This document shows positions 51,487-63,714 of a DNA stretch of 64,000 nt, one piece after another. Both the position numbers and the translations under genes were made by a program. Below the pieces are notes generated by a model, which did not search any database, was not told the DNA's origin, and saw only the letters and a program-made list of their open reading frames with translations. Numbering within the stretch: position 1 is the first letter of the stretch; every line of letters begins with the position of its first letter. Origin of the DNA: Cycas panzhihuaensis (Eukaryota > Cycadophyta); assembly GCA_023213395.1 (NCBI GenBank), contig CM041465.1, positions 79,367,741-79,431,740 on the forward strand, written 5' to 3'.

Positions 51487-52443
51487 ATTCTCCACTCTTG
51501 TTACATTTAATATTTAATAGTTTACATGGTATTAAAGTTAGATTTTTAGATGTTGTACCATACTCTAATGTTGTTTATGAAGTTGATTAATTCAGTTTTT
51601 TAGCAAGATTATTTAATGCATGCTACAACATGATGATGAAATAGGTTGTAGGTGTTCATGCAGAAGCACTCCCCTATAACAATTGTTTTCAAACACAGAC
51701 GTCTAAGTACTGTTGAGCAAACATAACTAGTTTATTCTTCAAAGGGTAGTAGCCATTAACAAGCTACAGATGCTTGTTCACTAATTAATTGGTATAATTG
51801 TTACAAGTTGTAGATACATGTTCATACCTCTGAGTATGATTTCATATTTGTTTCTTTTCTGCACTTGAACAAAAAATCGAATTGCAACATTATATGACAT
51901 GAATGGATTTTTTACTAACTTGTACATATTTCTAAATCACTAACATGCAAGCTATTTTAAAGTCATATTTGATGTAGGAAATTTGCTCAGTTTATTGAGC
52001 ATATTCCACATTGTATTTAATAGTGACATGTAGGGTTAAAGACCAACATGCAAGTTGAAAAAGATACATGTAGCAAAGCAAAAAGACACCTATTGTTGGG
52101 ACAATGACATGCAAGCAATGAGACATACATGCAAAGACAAACAACAGACAAACAAACCTCCATTGAATGCATCTTAAACAATAAAGAATCAAGCAACCAT
52201 TAGATAGGCCTCTATTAACAGTGATAAGAAGTGTTGATGAAACATCTTTCTAACTGGCTAAAAGAGACATTAAAGTACATCTAGAAAAAGGACCTCTGCT
52301 GAAAGATGAAAACAAAAGATTAAGTATAAAAACCTCTAGTGAAAGCACATTAAAATGAAGTGTTGAAAAGTGATAACAAAAGTATTAAAATCATGAAATA
52401 AAAGACTTTCTTTAAAAAACCTTTGACGAAGGGTGTTAATCAA
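51487..52443 (+). other. L1: leader of a copia-type element interrupted by A2 and I1
   Basis: tttaca followed by TGGTATTAAAGT (51527-51538) looks like an LTR end and a decayed tRNA-Met PBS. The next 900 bp are A/T-rich with scattered acatgcaa repeats (51910-52140) and no recognisable coding. A2 appears to have inserted in the end of the L1 LTR and I1 in its leader. Confidence 0.4.
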
Positions 52444-52869
52444 TGATAGAATTAATGATTCTTTCATTAATTCTTTGATTTACATTGTAAATACTTTGTA
52501 AACATTAATCACTTTAATAACACAATGTTATAAAATGTGAATGTATTTAAGTTATAACTTTTAGTTGTAAGTTCTAGTTTGAGGGGTCAAATTCCCACTT
52601 CCTCCATTGTAACTATTTCATGCATGAGTGTCACGGGTCACCTTGTATGAACTCAAAATGTTCTTTATATTGTAACCCTCTCCTTGGCAATTATATGCAA
52701 CTTTGAGAGGCTACATGTATTATGAGTTTATGTTAATAAAGATTTTGATATTGGGATTTGAACGAATTTCTACCCCTCCATTATTGTGTTCACTGGTGTT
52801 TGGGTTTTTGCTCTTGCTCATATGTGTATGATCCTGGCTAGAAGGTGAGCTCAAACTTTCTTTTCTTCA
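52444..52869 (+). repeat. I1 5' LTR
   Basis: 426 bp. Contains gtaaatactttgtaaacatt and an AATAAA-like aataaagatt near 52736. A perfect tRNA-Met PBS is not seen directly after it; the nearest resemblance is attatcagaga at 52965-52976, so the exact LTR end or PBS is uncertain. Confidence 0.8.
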
Positions 52870-54229
52870 CAGAGCAAACTATTTTCTCCATTTAATAGTG
52901 GTTTTTTATCATATTTTCTCATTGTTTTTTGATAATACTCTTCATTGACTAATGGTTGGACATTATCAGAGATCTGTTGCTTATTCTGCTCTTAAATTCA
53001 AGGCCATACTGTGCTAGGGCATCCACATTGAGAGTTTGGCTATAACAGTTGTCCTGCATAGGCCGTTCAACTAAAATACTTTGTGTAAGCTCATTTTCTC
53101 ACCAAAAGATCCTTAGATCTATTCTAACATACTCTGCACATCAACATAACACTGATTCATTCATGTTTATAGATTCATTTGATTAAATCGAATTATTTTT
53201 AGTCAAACATGTCTCACATTGGTTGTGTGCCCATTTTTAGAAGTGGAGTGAGTATGCATCCTCTATGGCTTACGAAACCCTGTGACATGACTACTTGACA
53301 TGATCCTCTCGTCGAGTACTTTTCAAATCTAGAGCTAGATTCTCATTCCAGTACTTCAACAGTGAGAAATTCGCTCTCAAGGCATCAAAATCACCCTTGT
53401 TCGTCGCCTGACTTAGATTTCTTTATTTTACATAGTTTTAAAACTTTATATTATATGCTTTAGAATATTTTAGGAATATTCTCTTTTTCATTTTTATTTT
53501 TTCCTAAAATTTCTTTATTTCATCATTTTAATCCTATTTTAAGCTCCTTTTTAGTACTTTTTTAGTCATTTTTCAGCTTTTTAAAAGCCCTAAAATTTTA
53601 TTTTTCTCTTTTTTAATTCAAAATATATTTTCAAGTTAAAATACTAAAAATTTAACAATATTTTAAGTTGTTTTTTGGCTTTTCTTAAGGCATTTTTTTA
53701 ATGCTTTTTTCTCTTTTTTAAAAAATAAATAAAAAATAAAAAATAGTTAACAGAATAATATATTTTAAAACTTAAAACATTAAAAAGCTAATCCTGAATT
53801 AACTTCAAAACTTTACTAGTCCTGCAAGGAGAACGGTTAAGACCCTTAAAGCAATTACTCACGCACACACATTTGTTCTTCCTTGAACTCTATGGACTAT
53901 AGGAGGAGGGAAATACTATAAGGAGTATCGAGTAACAAGCTGAGGTGTAAACCAAAACTTGGAGTTTGGAAACCAGGCTAGACCTAGAGAAGGTGAGTGC
54001 CTTGGTTGGAAGTATGCCCTTAGATGAAGCTCTGTCGTTTAGGCCGTAAATCCTGCATGGGCGAACCAACAGTGTTAGGGGGGCGACAGAGCCTTCTATG
54101 ATCACATACCTTCAGGTATATCGAGTCCCTGAATAGACACTTGTGAGTAGGTACACTATCAGACAGGACCATCTCAACATACTAGGGGCTTGACAACAAG
54201 AAGACACTGAGACTTTAGACCCTAGATTA
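52870..54229 (+). other. I1 untranslated leader
   Basis: 1.36 kb with no convincing coding. 53410-53800 is very A/T-rich with runs of T and aaaataaataaaaaat. Short minus-strand open stretches at 53890-54345 are shadows. Such long leaders occur in some plant copia lineages. Confidence 0.5.
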
Positions 54230-55260
54230 TTAAGCCTCTTTAGGAAGATAGGGCACTTAATTGAGACATGATGGCACTTCAAATGGTTGCAACAAACACT
54301 ATTAAATTGTCTGGCAGTGACAATTTCTTGGCTTCGAAGAAACAAGTAAAGAACATGCTTGTAATGAACAAACTATGGACTTAAGTTTTTGGTGCCACTC
54401 CTAAACCTGAACCTATAGAAGATCCAAACGATCCTATTGTTCTTGTACCACCTAATCTTGTTGCTCTTGCTACCTTGAATGATTCTGATGAAGTTGCATT
54501 CTCTTTTTTGCATCTTTCCTGTGAAGAAAATGTAAATCAAAACATTGAGTCCACCACCACTTCCGCTAAAGCCTGGAACATTATCTATGCACTATATAAA
54601 AGGAAAGACAATGCAGAGCAGTCATACTCAAAGCACAACTATACTCCACTCCTTATGCTAGTTCAATTGCAGCTCATTTGACTCAAATCAAAGCATTAAC
54701 GAATCAATTGAACATTCTTGGACAACCACTTGAAGATAGTGAACTGATATTTTGCATTGTGAACGTATTGCCAGCTGGATACAACTCCCTTATTTCCAAT
54801 TTGTCCCATTCCAATCATATTGCTACATCAGACTTCAAGACTTTTGAAGGACTTCTGCTATAAGACAAATGCATTCTAAATAGGTTTGGAGATTTAGGTG
54901 CCTCCTTATCAACTCCTGCCTTAGTTGCCCGACATAAAGGAAGACAACATCATCAAAACTTTAACCAGCAGTTTGGTTCCATGAATTTGAACCAACACCA
55001 ACAATGCCAACAACATTCAAATCAGGTTGTTTGTCACTATTGTAGCAAACTAGATCACATTGTGCCAAAATGTAGGAAAAAGAGAGCCAACCTACAACAA
55101 CACCACCACCAGAACCACCCTACAAATTGAGACAATTCCAACTGAGGATGTGGTAATTTTCAAAGAGCTAGAAGACCAAATCAAAATGTCCAATACATCA
55201 ACCAAGGAAATGTACAAAATCAAAACTACAACTAACAAATAAATCAAAATCAAGGAGTCC
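54230..55260 (+). pseudogene. I1 copia gag with zinc knuckle (broken)
   Basis: Begins around ATNTIKLSGSDNFLASKKQVKN (54285-54350), resembling the L.G.N+..W copia gag start, then DSDEVAFSFLHLSCEENVNQ, TTTSAKAWNIIYALYKRKDN. After frameshifts near 54640 and 54680 it continues LTQIKALTNQLNILGQPLED and VNVLPAGYNSLISNLSHSN. The zinc knuckle CHYCSKLDHIVPKC is intact in CX2CX4HX4C form (about 55032-55073). The gag would package the element RNA. Confidence 0.75.
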
Positions 55261-56976
55261 ATATGGTTTACTCTTCAAACTTATTTTTTGCTACTTCTGC
55301 AGCCCATTATTCTAATAAATTCTGGTTGATTGATTTCAAAGCCTCTTGACACATGACTGGTTCCAAAGAATTGCATACAGATACAAGGCCAGTTCAAGAT
55401 CAATCTATGACATTTGGTGATGATGTGGTATTCAAGGTTGCCAAGATTGGCAAGTCTCCCATTTCATTAAAAGAGTCTGACAATAAGCATCACCTAAACA
55501 ATGTTTTTAATGTACCTGGGATGACAAGAAATTTGTTATCTATCAGTTAGATAAACAAGTAGAAGTTTGATGTGCTATTTATCCATCTTGGTAAATGCCT
55601 CATCACTGATGTGAATGGTAGTTTGATTGCTACTGGGCATGAGGATCAAGGCCATTACAAACTAGATGCTACCTGTACACCTACACTTCTACATGATGAT
55701 ACTAGCACTTGTAGTAATTCTGCTTCAACTTCTCAGAATTCTGCTTCAACTTCTAATAGTGAAGAGCAACCTATTTCAAATGCACTTGTTTCTTAAACAC
55801 CTTCCAAAGACCAATTATGGCATCAATGCCTTGGTCACCTGAATATGGATAGTCTCCATCTGCTAATTAAGCTAAACAAGATGCATGGGTTGTTGAAAAT
55901 CAAACAAACTAAATGCTTTTGTGAAACTTGCATTATGGAAAAATATTACAGAGCACCATTCAAATCAAATGGAAAAGTTTGGTGTGCTAAGGAACCATTA
56001 GGCCTTGTACATTCTAACATCTGTGGACCCATGTCACAAGGTTCTTTCAAAGGTTGTTGTTTCTTCATCACTTTCATTGATAATTTTTCCCGTAGGGTTT
56101 GAGTCTATTTTTTGAAGCAGAAATCAAAAGCATTTGAAAACTTCAAAGAATTCAAACATGGAGCAGAAATAAAAGTTGGTATTCCACTTAAAATCCTTCA
56201 CTGTGACAATCGTGGTGAATACACTTCAAAATAATTTACCCAATTCTGCAAGGATAATGACATCAAGTAGCAATTTTTTGCCCCCTACACTCCTTAGCAA
56301 AATGGAGTTGCTAGGAAGATGAACCGGACCTTAGTTAATAAAGGCCTGGCCATGCTTGCTGCCAAAAATCCTAGACTTCAATTCTAGATTGGAGTTGTTG
56401 ACACTACTGCATATCTTACCAACTAAATTCCAACCAAGGCAGTCATGAACATTACACCCGAGGAGGCTTGGTTAGGCCAAAAGCCTACAATCTCGCATTT
56501 GCACATTTTTGAATGCGTAACATATGTGCATATATTGAAAGAACAGAGAAAGAAGCTTGATGAAAAAACAGGAAATGCATCTTCAATGATTATATGCCCG
56601 ACTGTAAAGCCTATAAGCTCTGTGATCCCACTACACGACAAATGCACACATCTTGGGATGTAATCTTTTCTAAAGAGAACCAAGACCTAGATCTACAATA
56701 AATTTCATTTTTTAATGATCAAAAGGATTCTGCAGCAACTAATATTCCTCCTCTAGTTACAAAGAATGTTCTTGTAGCTACAATGCCTCCATCTACATCC
56801 TACTCTCTTGGTCCTTTGTCTGCACCTCCTCCCTCTACTGCTACCTCAACAATCCTTCCAAAAGATCTTCTAGTAGAGGTCACTTCAAAACAACTTCCAA
56901 AATGGTACCCATAGACAATCTCTTTTGCCCCATCACCTCCTCAAGCACCAAAGAGGCAATCCAAATACAAGTTGTC
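55261..56976 (+). pseudogene. I1 protease and integrase (broken)
   Basis: Protease: WLIDFKAS-stop-HMTG near 55323-55360, a degraded WLIDSGA..HM active site, then LNNVFNVPGMTRNLLSIS. Pre-integrase finger: LWHQCLGHLNMDSL (55815-55856) and CFCETCIMEK (55915-55945), keeping HHCC residues. Integrase core: LGLVHSNICGPMSQ (first catalytic position Asp replaced by His-Ser), LHCDNRGEYTS (second Asp), QNGVARKMNRTLVNKG with Lys or Met at the usual Glu position. The C-terminal part runs through AWLGQKPTISHLHIFECVTY. H2 is inserted at 56976. Confidence 0.8.
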
Positions 56977-57578
56977 TGTAGCATTCCTAAAATTAAAGAG
57001 TAACTATCATTATGAAGTTGAATTTATAGAAGAAAATATTATTAAGAAGTTGATTTTCAGGAGAATTAAAGGAAGAATCATTTATTATATTTCATTATGA
57101 AATCAATTTTTAGGAGGAAAAATTAAGAGGTTGGGTTTAAAGGCTATAAATAGAGAAGTCTTATTCATTTGCAAAATAATCTTAGAGAATTTATTACCTC
57201 ATGGTATAATGGCTTCATGCCATTAGGGCCTCGTGCCTATTGGATGATTGCTCCCACCTCAAAGAGGGTTGCAAACTACTGGATTCTGTACCAAGTTCTG
57301 TTGTTAATCTATTTTCATTTCATCTTCTGCTCTTATTTATTAATGTATGGATGTGGTATTGTATGGATAGTTGAACTATGTCTGTTAAATGACGTTTTAT
57401 GAAGAATTATATGCCGTAAATATATGTGATCTGTTGAAATTACTATCTCTGTAGATGAATTACCATTGTTAAATGCATAAAATCTATGGCGAATATATAT
57501 GAAAATTATCGAATCTACTGGAAAATCTTTTTTTTTTTGTTGTTTATGAAAAGGGCTCGCCACAACTAGTATCATAGC
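56977..57578 (+). repeat. H2 5' LTR and PBS
   Basis: 588 bp, TGTAGCATTCC at its start as in B LTRs, GCTCGCCACA at its end. TATA box tataaatagag at about 57143-57153. Motif cacctcaaagagggtt at 57258. PBS-like TAGTATCATAGC at 57567-57578, two changes from the initiator tRNA-Met site. Confidence 0.8.
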
Positions 57579-58722
57579 AACGAAATAAAGGCATTGTTAA
57601 AATTATGTCAAGATTATTGCAAGAATATCTACTACAAAAAAAGGTCTACCATTATTGAAGACCATAGTCTATTGGAAACTATTGAGTTGCAATTGAGATT
57701 CTTGACTACTATTCATTCATTACTATAGCTATGTGTTTTGGGTGAAAGTAGTCTTGCCCCATCAACATTCATAGTAAGGGAGCGAGTGAAAGGATTAATC
57801 AATACATTTTGGAAGAGAGAAAATATTGTGAAACTCTATGTTGGTATTAGAGCAATTGAAGGTGCAAACTTAGCTTGTCATTGCAATAACAAGGGTTTCA
57901 TTCAAGCACACAGAGGGGCACCTAAGCCACAGAGTGAGTGCCGCATGCAACATTAAATCCCATCATGTACGTATAATTGTTGTACTGAATTTTGTAGGAA
58001 AATTCATGGTGATTGCAAATCCTCTAAAGAGGAACTCTCCCACAAAATATTTCAAGATAAAATCATAGCACCACCACTAGACCGAGAGCTATTGTTTGCA
58101 TATTTTGAACTGAGAAGCAAAAAATTGAGAACCTATCATACAACAAGGAGGGACTTGGTTTGCTTAGAGTCGTAGCAGGCAACATAAAGGATCATTGATG
58201 TGGGCGAGATCATGTCTAGGAGGCAAGCATCGTTGCATAAACCACCATTCATTTGGAGGAGCCGACATTCGTATTGCAATCATACTTGAAGCCAAGAATT
58301 TACAGGGTACTTACATTATGCTAAATATTTTTACAGAGTAGGAATAATCCCCATTGAAATTCTGCACGCGAAAAGCCAAGTGGCGAAGAAGCTGAGTGAT
58401 CAAGGATTTAATCAAGGGAAAATTTTTAATTTTTTCTAAAGTTCACATATTAAAGCAAATCAGATTTTGTGTTGGAGTCCGCCCCCAGCTTGCTAGTTAG
58501 TGGTCATGTGGAATGACCTAATGTAACCAGGGGCTAAAAACCTCTATTTTATTTTTATATCCTTTTCAATTGGTTTTCTGAAAGGGGGTACTTGCACGTT
58601 TTTTGTTGTAACTCGGGCTACAAGCACCAGATTGTAGTGTTGTCTGAACCGTTGGGTTCTTGGTTTAGAGACGATTGTTGCGATTGTTCATATGTGATAG
58701 TTTTGACCAATGGATGATATAA
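57579..58722 (+). other. H2 leader
   Basis: No conserved coding. The last 110 bp (about 58610-58720) align with the reverse complement of the B LTR start, including gaaccgttggg (58646-58656) and gttcatatgtgatagttttg (58686-58705). Short open stretches such as 57738-57956 show no motif. Confidence 0.5.
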
Positions 58723-59610
58723 ATTGAAGTGCAACTTCACTAACAAAGAAAATAATATGGAGGTAGATTCTTTTAATCTAGAGGAATACGATGACTTGAT
58801 AAAATGGATAGAAACAATCGAGATCAATTATGAATTCATAAACGATACAAAAATTGAAGAATTTGGACCAGTCTTAGAAATGTTACTAGACAAAAAGTCC
58901 ATGATTGATTTATTAATTGGACAAAAGAAGTATTCATGCTCTCTAATTGATATTGGTTTCAACATGTGTCTATGATAGCTTTCAAGCAAACCCATGAGTA
59001 GGGTGAGGACACCAAGGTATCAAAGCAACCAGTTAAAGTGACAAAAATAGAAGAAGAAGAACAAACGATTAAAAGAGGATATCACCAAGACCTTACAGGA
59101 ACATGAACAAGAGCCAATTCAGGGGAAACAACCCGACTGCGCTAAAGACTCAAAGCAAGAACTTATGACATTTGATCACCTCATGGAAGAGTCTCACAAG
59201 AGGTAAATCAAGATCAAGAAGAGACCCAAGGAGAAGTGACATAGGAGAAATACAAAGACATGGAAGAGTAATCGAAAGAGCAGCTAGTGGATGAGTCTGA
59301 AGAAGAACTTCCACATCCCACATGCGAATCAAATGAGCTAAGGACAAAATGTGCAAACACGGAGCAAGACCAGCACAAGGCATCTAGGGCACCTCACAGA
59401 TCCTAGGATCACTTCAATATAGGTCCATAGATAGCAAGTACCTGCTCCTAAGAACAAGAATTAATAAATTCAAGAGACTTAGTTGTAAGATCCACAAGAG
59501 TCATAAGATTAGACCTAATTGTTACGACGTACAAGACTTAGCAAGAGGTGGCTGGAAGAACTCATCAAGACTGTACCAAAAATCCCCAATATTTTGAGGG
59601 CAAAGTATTA
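58723..59610 (+). pseudogene. H2 gag-like remnant
   Basis: 58724-58975 reads FNLEEYDDLIKWIETIEINY and VLEMLLDKKSMIDLLIG, matching the capsid-like part of B2 (LEDYEDIKKWIEDFEF, LEMILNGQAYEWF). An acidic linker follows to about 59330. The Ser/Pro/Phe-rich part found in B1, B2 and H1 is missing; the sequence jumps to the C-terminal part (HLGHLTDPR, VPAPKNKN, about 59370-59470), and the last frame ends PQYFEGKVLF-stop before the polypurine tract. Many stops. Confidence 0.6.
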
Positions 59611-59872
59611 TTTTAAGGGGAGGGGAATTGTAGCATTCCCAAAATTAAAGAGGAATTCAATTTTAAAAGAGGAAACTATCATTATGAAGTCGGTTTTATG
59701 GAAGAAAATATTATTAGGAAATCAATTTTTAGGAGAATTAAAAGAAGAATCATTTATTATATTTCGTTATGAAATTAGTTTTTTGGAGGGAAAATTAAGA
59801 GGTTGGGTTTAAAGGCCATAAATAGAGAAGCCTTATTCATTTGTAAAACAATCTTGGAGAATTTATTACCTC
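59611..59872 (+). repeat. H2 polypurine tract and truncated 3' LTR
   Basis: Tract ttttaaggggaggggaat (59611-59628) is identical to that of B2. The LTR (59629 to about 59872) aligns with the first part of 56977-57564 and stops at gagaatttattacctca. Confidence 0.78.
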
Positions 59873-59924
59873 AAGGTTTTGGTGTAACAATTTGTTATAG
59901 TGTCTGCTATCTTCTTCTTTATCT

Positions 59925-61440
59925 TTCATTTTTGAAGAGGCAATCACAAACCGAAAGTGGAAAGTTACAATGAATGATGAAATGGATTCCATTCTTCATA
60001 ATGACAGTTGGGAGTTAGTTGAGTTTCCAGAAGAAAAGAAATCGATTGATTGTTGATAGATCTACAAGATCAAATTTCATGCAAATGGTTCCATTCAATG
60101 CCACAAAGCTCGATTGGTAGCCAAAAATTTTAAACAAATTAAGGGCATTGACTATGCTGAAACATTTACCCCAGTTACCAACATGACCACTGTTCAATTT
60201 GTTTTGGCACTTGCAGCTCAATTTCACTAGCCTGTTTATCAAATGGATGTTAAAAGTGCTTTTCTGAATGGCGACTTAGAAGAGGAAGTATATCTGAATC
60301 AACATCTTAGTTATGTTGTTCATGGTAAAGAACACTTAGTTTGCAAATTGAAGAAGGCTCTATATGGCCTCAAATAATCACCTTGCTCATGGTATGCGAA
60401 GATTGACGAGTATTTTCTGAAGCATGGACTCATTTGCTCATCCTTGGATCCCAATCTATACATCAAAGTCCAAGACAACTTGATCACAATAATCATCCTC
60501 TATGTCAATGATTTGTTGATAATTGACAATGACACAGAGTGGATCTCTTATCTCTAAGGGGAACTCGATTGTAGCTTTGAGATGACTGACCCTGGGTTGC
60601 TACATTATTTTCTTGGCATGGAAGTTTGGCAACAACAAGGTCATATCTTCCTTTCACAATCTAAATATGTAAGGGAGATACTACAAAAGTTTAGAATGGA
60701 GGATTGTAAGCCTTCACCAACCCCAATGGAGTCAGGACTTAAGTTGGATATTGATGAGCATCATAAACCTGTCGATCCCACCTTGTACAGGCAACTTGTG
60801 AGGAGTTTGATCTACTTGACTCATACTTTCCCTAACATATCCTATGCAATTGGGATCTGCTCAAGGTTCATGGCATAGCCCAAGGTTTCACATTGGAATG
60901 CAACTAAGTGAATTCTAAGATACCTTCGTGGTTCGCTACAATTTGGCATTCACTACTGCTAGGTGGACAATCCTTCTTTGGCAAGTTTTACAGATGCATA
61001 TTAGGATAGATGCCAAGATAGTAGAAGATCAACCTTAGGCAACTATTTTAACATGGGCTCAATGGGTGCTTCCTGGAGTTGCAAGAAGAAACCAAATGTT
61101 AACTTGTCATCCACGGAAGCATGGTATAAAGCTGCTATTAGTGTAACTAACAAAGTTATCCAACTCAGAAGGATTCTTGTCGAGCTTGATCTTAAACAAA
61201 CATAGGCTACTTCACTTTTTTGCAATAACCAAAGTGTCTTGAAGATGACAAAGAATCCAATGTTCCATGAAAGGATAAAGCATATCGAGGTGCACCATCA
61301 TTTTATTAGAGAACATGTCCAGGATGTTGAAATTGATCTAGTCTACAAGAAAACTAACAAACAAGTTGTAGACATCTTCACTAAAGCACTTGACAGAGAC
61401 AAATTCAAGTGGTTTTGACATGGCCTCTGTATTTGAATTA
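59925..61440 (+). pseudogene. I1 copia reverse transcriptase and RNase H (broken)
   Basis: RT starts EEAITNRKWKVTMNDEMDSI (59935 on), then [39 protein letters not shown] (60237-60292), LKKALYGLK-stop and the catalytic box YVNDLLII (60501-60524), where the first Asp of YVDD is Asn. A long open part 60582-60878 carries LLHYFLGMEVWQQQGHIFLS and PTLYRQLVRSLIYLT. RNase H shows SSTEAWYKAAI (61106-61140), CNNQSVLKMTKNPMFHERIK and VVDIFTKALDRDKFKWF, ending just before the polypurine tract. About eight stops, mostly TAG and TAA. Confidence 0.87.
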
Positions 61441-61452
61441 ATGAACTCCTCA

Positions 61453-61878
61453 TTAAGGGAGGGTGATAGAATTAATGATTCTTTCATTAATTCTTTGTAA
61501 ATACTTTGTAAACATTAGTCACTTTAATAACACAATGTTATAAAGTGCGAATGTGTTTAAGTTATAACTTTTAGTTGGAAGTTCTACTTTGAGGGGTCTG
61601 ACGCCCATTCTCTCCATTGTAACCGTTTCATGCATCAGTGCCACCAATCACCTTGTATGAACTCAAAACATTCTTCATATTGTAATACTCTCCTTGGCAG
61701 TTGTACGTAACTTTGAGAGGTTGCATGTATTGTGAGTTTATGTTAATAAAGATTTTGATATTGGGGTCTAGACGAATTTCTACCCCTCCATTATTGTGTT
61801 CATTGGTGTTTGGTTTTTTGCTCTTGCTCATGTGTGTATAATCCTGGTTGGAAGGTGAGAATAAACTTCCTTCCTTCA
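61453..61878 (+). repeat. I1 polypurine tract and 3' LTR
   Basis: taagggagggtg (61454-61465) overlaps the LTR start; LTR 61464-61878 (415 bp), homologous to the 5' LTR. Right flank atcaa (61879-61883). Confidence 0.85.
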
Positions 61879-61883
61879 ATCAA

Positions 61884-62352
61884 AAGGTGAATATTCAATA
61901 GAATATTTCAAATTGTATATTGTATAGTTTTAAAAACTATACAAAAATCTTTTTTTTTTTCAAAATCAATGGCCATGACTTGCAAATTGATAAACAGGTG
62001 ACCTACATGAACTGTGACTTCACAAGCAACCTACACACACTGTGAAGATGCCATACCAGACAAGCCAGACACAAAGGGCTATAATGCTAATGGAAAGGGA
62101 TAGAACAAAGAAGCGATGCCATTCACACATGGATCAAATGCGAAGAAATTGTGAAGAAAAATGCAAACCCATCAAATAGTGAAGGATGCATAACGTAGAG
62201 GAGGGGGACACATAGACAGAGCAGGTCCACACACTGTCGCAAACATGCAAAGGCATAACCTCACCGATGAAAACTCAAACATAGGCAGAGAGGTCAAACG
62301 ACTAAAAGAGATAAACTATAGAGAAGAATAAAGGAGGTAAATCATAGGGAAG
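61884..62352. other. Unassigned flank of I1
   Basis: An inverted pair gtatagttttaaaaactatac lies at 61921-61941. The rest is moderately A-rich and I see no coding or LTR end. It is probably the continuation of L1 or part of the H3 interior, but neither can be shown. Confidence 0.35.
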
Positions 62353-62770
62353 GAGGTCTATAGCGGGCTCAAATCTCAATAATAGTAATAATCACAAACA
62401 TTCACAGTAGATAACATACATTTACAGCAATAAATCCTCATAGAATATCACTCAACAAACATAAATAATTTATCCATGTAGTATAACATCCATACATTGA
62501 TAAATGACAACAGAAATTGAAGTAATAAATAATAATATTAGAATAATAGAACTTGTACTATATCCAACAGTAGTTGAAAACCCTCTTCAAGGCAAGAGCA
62601 GTCCTCCAAATGGAACAGATGTTCCCTAATGGTGTGAGGCCATTATCCCAAGTAATAATATTCTTCAAAATTGTTACAAATGAACAAGGCTTCCCTATTT
62701 ATAGCCTTTATTTCTCTCTCTTAAAATAACTCCTAATTCTCTCTCTTAAAAAACTAAAATAGTTAGGTAG
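62353..62770 (-). repeat. H3: H-family LTR, probably solo
   Basis: On the minus strand it contains ggctataaatagggaagcc, cattagggaacatct and cttgaagagggtt, aligning with the H1 and H2 LTRs. No polypurine tract or PBS is visible next to it on either side, so a solo LTR is likely. Ends are approximate. Confidence 0.6.
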
Positions 62771-63670
62771 AGCATGCAATACATGGACAACAAGTATCCA
62801 TCATGCAGATTCCTTGCTCATGTATTTATACTTGAAGGATTCAATGGAATACTCACTTTGAAGTCTTGCATTCTACCCTATCTCTCTCTCTCTCTCACCC
62901 CTCTTGATGCCCTGACATCAATTTGTATCAAAGCTCATGGTTTTTCTAATGTGATCTCAGTTTTTTGAAGTGATTTTTCACTTGAGAAAATCTTTGTAGT
63001 ATCTTCTCTATTTGGTTCCATTTGGTGGCTCATCATGCTCCATTCGTTTTCAATCATGCATGCTCTGTTCATCACTTTATGGCTTCGCTTTGCTCCATTT
63101 GTGGCTATTCACAAACCTGTGACTCCATCAAATTTGTTTTGCCTTCGTTCTTGCGTATATACTCAGATTTCTTCATCGATCTATAATTGTAACCCCTTTG
63201 AATTTTCTCCTGACCTATTTTGATCTACAACCGAAGGGCTTTTACCAAATTTTGATCAAATTTGTGAGTTTGGGACAACTCGATTGTCGTGTGCCATTGG
63301 TGAAGTTCAATGTGATCCCACTTGCTCTTTAACTAATGAAACCCTAGCACATAAGTACTCATCCTGATCATCACTGTCTAACAGACTTACAAAATTTAAG
63401 AGCATTTAGACAACTAGTCTACTTAGAATCTACATCTGAAGGATCAAAACTTTGTTTGACTACGTAACTGTCAAAATATATACATATTTTTTCTGTGTTA
63501 TAATGTTTTATAACTTTAGGTTATAAAATAGGGTATATTCTTCGCATATTTTAAAGTAAATTGAATCTTTACAACCCTAGTTTACTTTTTTTAAGCCTTT
63601 TAAAGGGTTTTTTAAAACCTTTTATCCCTTTTCTTTTGTGCAAGGCCTTGCAATCACTGAGTGTCAATCA
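62771..63670 (+). other. M1: possible copia LTR end, PBS and leader
   Basis: gccctgacatcaatTTGTATCAAAGC (PBS-like part 62923-62934) resembles an LTR end followed by the tRNA-Met primer site with two changes. A (CT)9 run precedes it (62879-62896). Downstream there is no gag I can recognise; 63580-63640 is T/A-rich with repeated ttttaaa blocks. Confidence 0.4.
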
Positions 63671-63682
63671 TCACACTTGCGG

Positions 63683-63714
63683 TCTATCTATCTATCTATC
63701 TATCTATATATATA
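63683..63714. repeat. TATC microsatellite
   Basis: About six uninterrupted TATC units followed by (TA)5. Likely polymorphic. Confidence 0.9.

Larger units (their letters stand above)
56977..59872 (+). mobile_element. H2: non-autonomous H element in I1, 3' LTR truncated
   Basis: 5' LTR 56977-57564, PBS-like site 57567-57578, interior with leader and gag-like remnant, polypurine tract 59611-59628, 3' LTR from 59629 truncated near 59872 (about 244 of 588 bp). I1 coding (RT) resumes by about 59925. The lost 3' end prevents checking the target-site duplication; the left flank is ttgtc. Confidence 0.82.
52444..61878 (+). mobile_element. I1: full-length Ty1/copia element split by H2, TSD atcaa
   Basis: LTRs 52444-52869 (426 bp) and 61464-61878 (415 bp), both TGATAGAATTAATG...CTTCA; perfect duplication atcaa at 52439-52443 and 61879-61883. 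Order gag, protease, integrase, RT, RNase H identifies copia. H2 is inserted between integrase and RT at 56977. Coding is readable but full of stops. Confidence 0.9.

Noticed and set aside
53410-53800. Very A/T-rich block considered as a matrix attachment region or origin
   Set aside because: Composition alone is weak evidence, and it lies in the untranslated leader of I1.
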